Below, piece after piece: positions 22,140 through 23,388 of a stretch of 23,388 nucleotides of DNA (positions are counted from its first letter, which is position 1; the number at the start of each line of letters is the position of its first letter). Both the position numbers and the translations under genes were made by a program. A model generated the notes under the pieces. The model made no database searches. It worked only from the letters and a program-made list of their open reading frames with translations, and was not told the DNA's origin. This DNA comes from a virus, in IMG/VR virus record IMGVR_UViG_3300022562_000223, positions 1 through 23,388 of that record, one strand, 5' to 3'.

Positions 22140-23388
22140 ATGACCAGCGTAAACACAAACCAACGATTTGGCGTTAACTCCTCCAAGGCGGTGAAAGTCC
22201 CTTGTCGTGTTGCCTCGACTTCAAACATCACGCTCTCTGGCGAACAGACCATTGATGGCGTGGCAGTGGTTGACGGTGATCGCGTACTGGTAACTGGCCA
22301 GACAGACGCCTCAGAGAATGGCATATACGATGCTGATACAGGCGCATGGACAAGGGCTAAGGACTGGGATGGTGTTTATGATGTGGTGACAGGGACAATT
22401 GTTTTTGTCACGGCAGGCACTTCTTACAACGGTTATTGGCAGGTATCAACCACAGGAACAATAACGGTAGGCACTACAGATGTCTCTATCGTGCAGACAG
22501 TTCCTGGCGCTTACGCTGATGCGCTGCTAGAAGTGCTGAATACAGATTCCAACGCGATTGCTACTACGCAGCACGAGGTCAATGAAAGAACCATCCACCT
22601 CTTAGATTTTATGTCTGCCGCTCAAAGAACTGATTATGGCGCTTATACGGCAAGCGTGGACATTTCTGGAGCTATTACCAATGCTATTGCTGCCCTTCCT
22701 TCAGTTGGTGGGACAATACACTGTGGCAGAGGGAATGGATTAATTTCCAGCAAGGTCACTTTTAATAAGGCTGTCAACTTTTTGGGCGAAGGGATAGAAG
22801 AATCAGCTAATCCTGGCGGCACGACATTCACAAAAGCTGCGGCTTTAAATGATATAGGATTTGAGGTCACTGTAGGGGGGGTTACTTTTGATAACTTTGT
22901 CCTCGACGGGGAGAATGGTAACGGTGGTAATGGTATTCAAGTTAAAGGCAATCGATTTAAGATAGGTCGGTTGGCTGTTTACAATCAAGGCAATGATGGG
23001 GTGAGAATTGGTGACGACGCTGGAACCAGCGTTAATGTCAACCTATGGCAAATTGACAACCTAATCACTCGATCCAATGGTAGACATGGGTTATTTATTT
23101 CTGATGACGACGGGGCGACGGTTGCCAGTGCTAATGCCAACGCAGGAACTCTTATTCATCTTGATTCATCCAGTAATACTGGGGATGGACTGAAAGTAGA
23201 TAACGCATTTTTTAATGTTTTTATTAACCCTGTATGTCAATCCAACACAGGAGCGGGGATAAGATTAACCCAATACGCAAAAAAGAATACCTTCTTCGGT
23301 GGGGATACCAATGAAGGGAACACTGCTGGCGAGTTTATTATCGAAAGCGGCGCTGTCACTAACCAGCTTATCGGTGTCCAGCCTGAAG
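22140..23388 (+). CDS. Tail spike 2, beta-helix protein (partial at window end)
   Basis: The frame starts at ATG 22140 and is still open at the window end (416 codons visible). GAGG at 22125-22128 is 11 bases upstream, a somewhat long spacing. Residues 1-72 match spike 1 at 55 of 72 positions by eye, so both have the same anchor. After about residue 150 the two diverge completely. Here HLLDFMSAAQRTDYGAYTASVDISGAI and GGTIHCGRGNGLISSKV lead into a beta-helix with turns such as GNGIQVKGNRFKIGRLAVYN, GVRIGDD and GAGIRL. It probably targets a different glycan from spike 1. The C-terminal domain lies beyond the window. Confidence 0.85.
   Translation, partial: MTSVNTNQRFGVNSSKAVKVPCRVASTSNITLSGEQTIDGVAVVDGDRVLVTGQTDASENGIYDADTGAWTRAKDWDGVYDVVTGTIVFVTAGTSYNGYWQVSTTGTITVGTTDVSIVQTVPGAYADALLEVLNTDSNAIATTQHEVNERTIHLLDFMSAAQRTDYGAYTASVDISGAITNAIAALPSVGGTIHCGRGNGLISSKVTFNKAVNFLGEGIEESANPGGTTFTKAAALNDIGFEVTVGGVTFDNFVLDGENGNGGNGIQVKGNRFKIGRLAVYNQGNDGVRIGDDAGTSVNVNLWQIDNLITRSNGRHGLFISDDDGATVASANANAGTLIHLDSSSNTGDGLKVDNAFFNVFINPVCQSNTGAGIRLTQYAKKNTFFGGDTNEGNTAGEFIIESGAVTNQLIGVQPE

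Noticed and set aside
17778-23388. Diversity-generating retroelement, considered because of the BPP-1-like gene set
   Set aside because: No reverse transcriptase gene and no paired template/variable repeat was found in the window. The fibre repeats are 51-bp in-frame units, not a TR/VR pair. One could lie beyond the window.

Overview
This window is part of the late (virion assembly) region of a tailed phage or prophage with a short, podovirus-type tail. All credible genes lie on the + strand, are tightly packed, and mostly overlap by 1-20 bp or use ATGA/TGATG-type stop-start junctions, so they probably form one long late transcript. The gene order is terminase large subunit C-terminus, portal, scaffold, major capsid, tail adaptor (gp11-like), nozzle (gp12-like), three internal virion proteins (gp14/15/16-like positions), then tail appendages. 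This is the order of podoviruses related to T7, epsilon15 and Bordetella phage BPP-1. A Bbp19-like small protein between portal and scaffold points towards the BPP-1/epsilon15 side. The host cannot be read from the window. Base composition near 50% G+C (hand count of one line) and AGGAGG-type ribosome sites fit a proteobacterial host. No integrase, lysis or replication gene is present, so temperate or lytic lifestyle is open.

Layout: 1-3348 holds DNA packaging and procapsid building (terminase end, small basic protein, portal, Bbp19-like protein, scaffold). A 175-bp non-coding leader precedes the capsid gene. 3524-4739 holds the capsid and a small putative head protein, closed by a clear hairpin terminator. 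4787-8784 holds a small conserved protein, the tail adaptor and a domain-rich nozzle protein. 8795-17124 holds three internal/ejection proteins. The last has 2050 residues and carries a zincin-type HETGH motif inside a polyvalent-protein-like architecture. After a 97-bp gap, 17222 to the window end holds tail appendage genes: a coiled-coil protein, a fibre protein with two arrays of a 17-residue repeat, an AT-rich HNH endonuclease gene flanked by an 8-bp direct repeat, a small Trp-repeat protein, and two tandem beta-helix tail spikes with the same N-terminal anchor. The second spike runs off the window.

How they fit together: terminase pumps DNA through the portal into a shell shaped by scaffold and capsid. 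Adaptor and nozzle close the portal and form the tail tube. Internal proteins are packaged and probably ejected to breach the envelope. Fibres and spikes provide host recognition. The parts most worth a second look are the metallopeptidase motif in the giant internal protein, the repeat fibre, the precisely bounded HNH insertion, and the paired spikes sharing one anchor.
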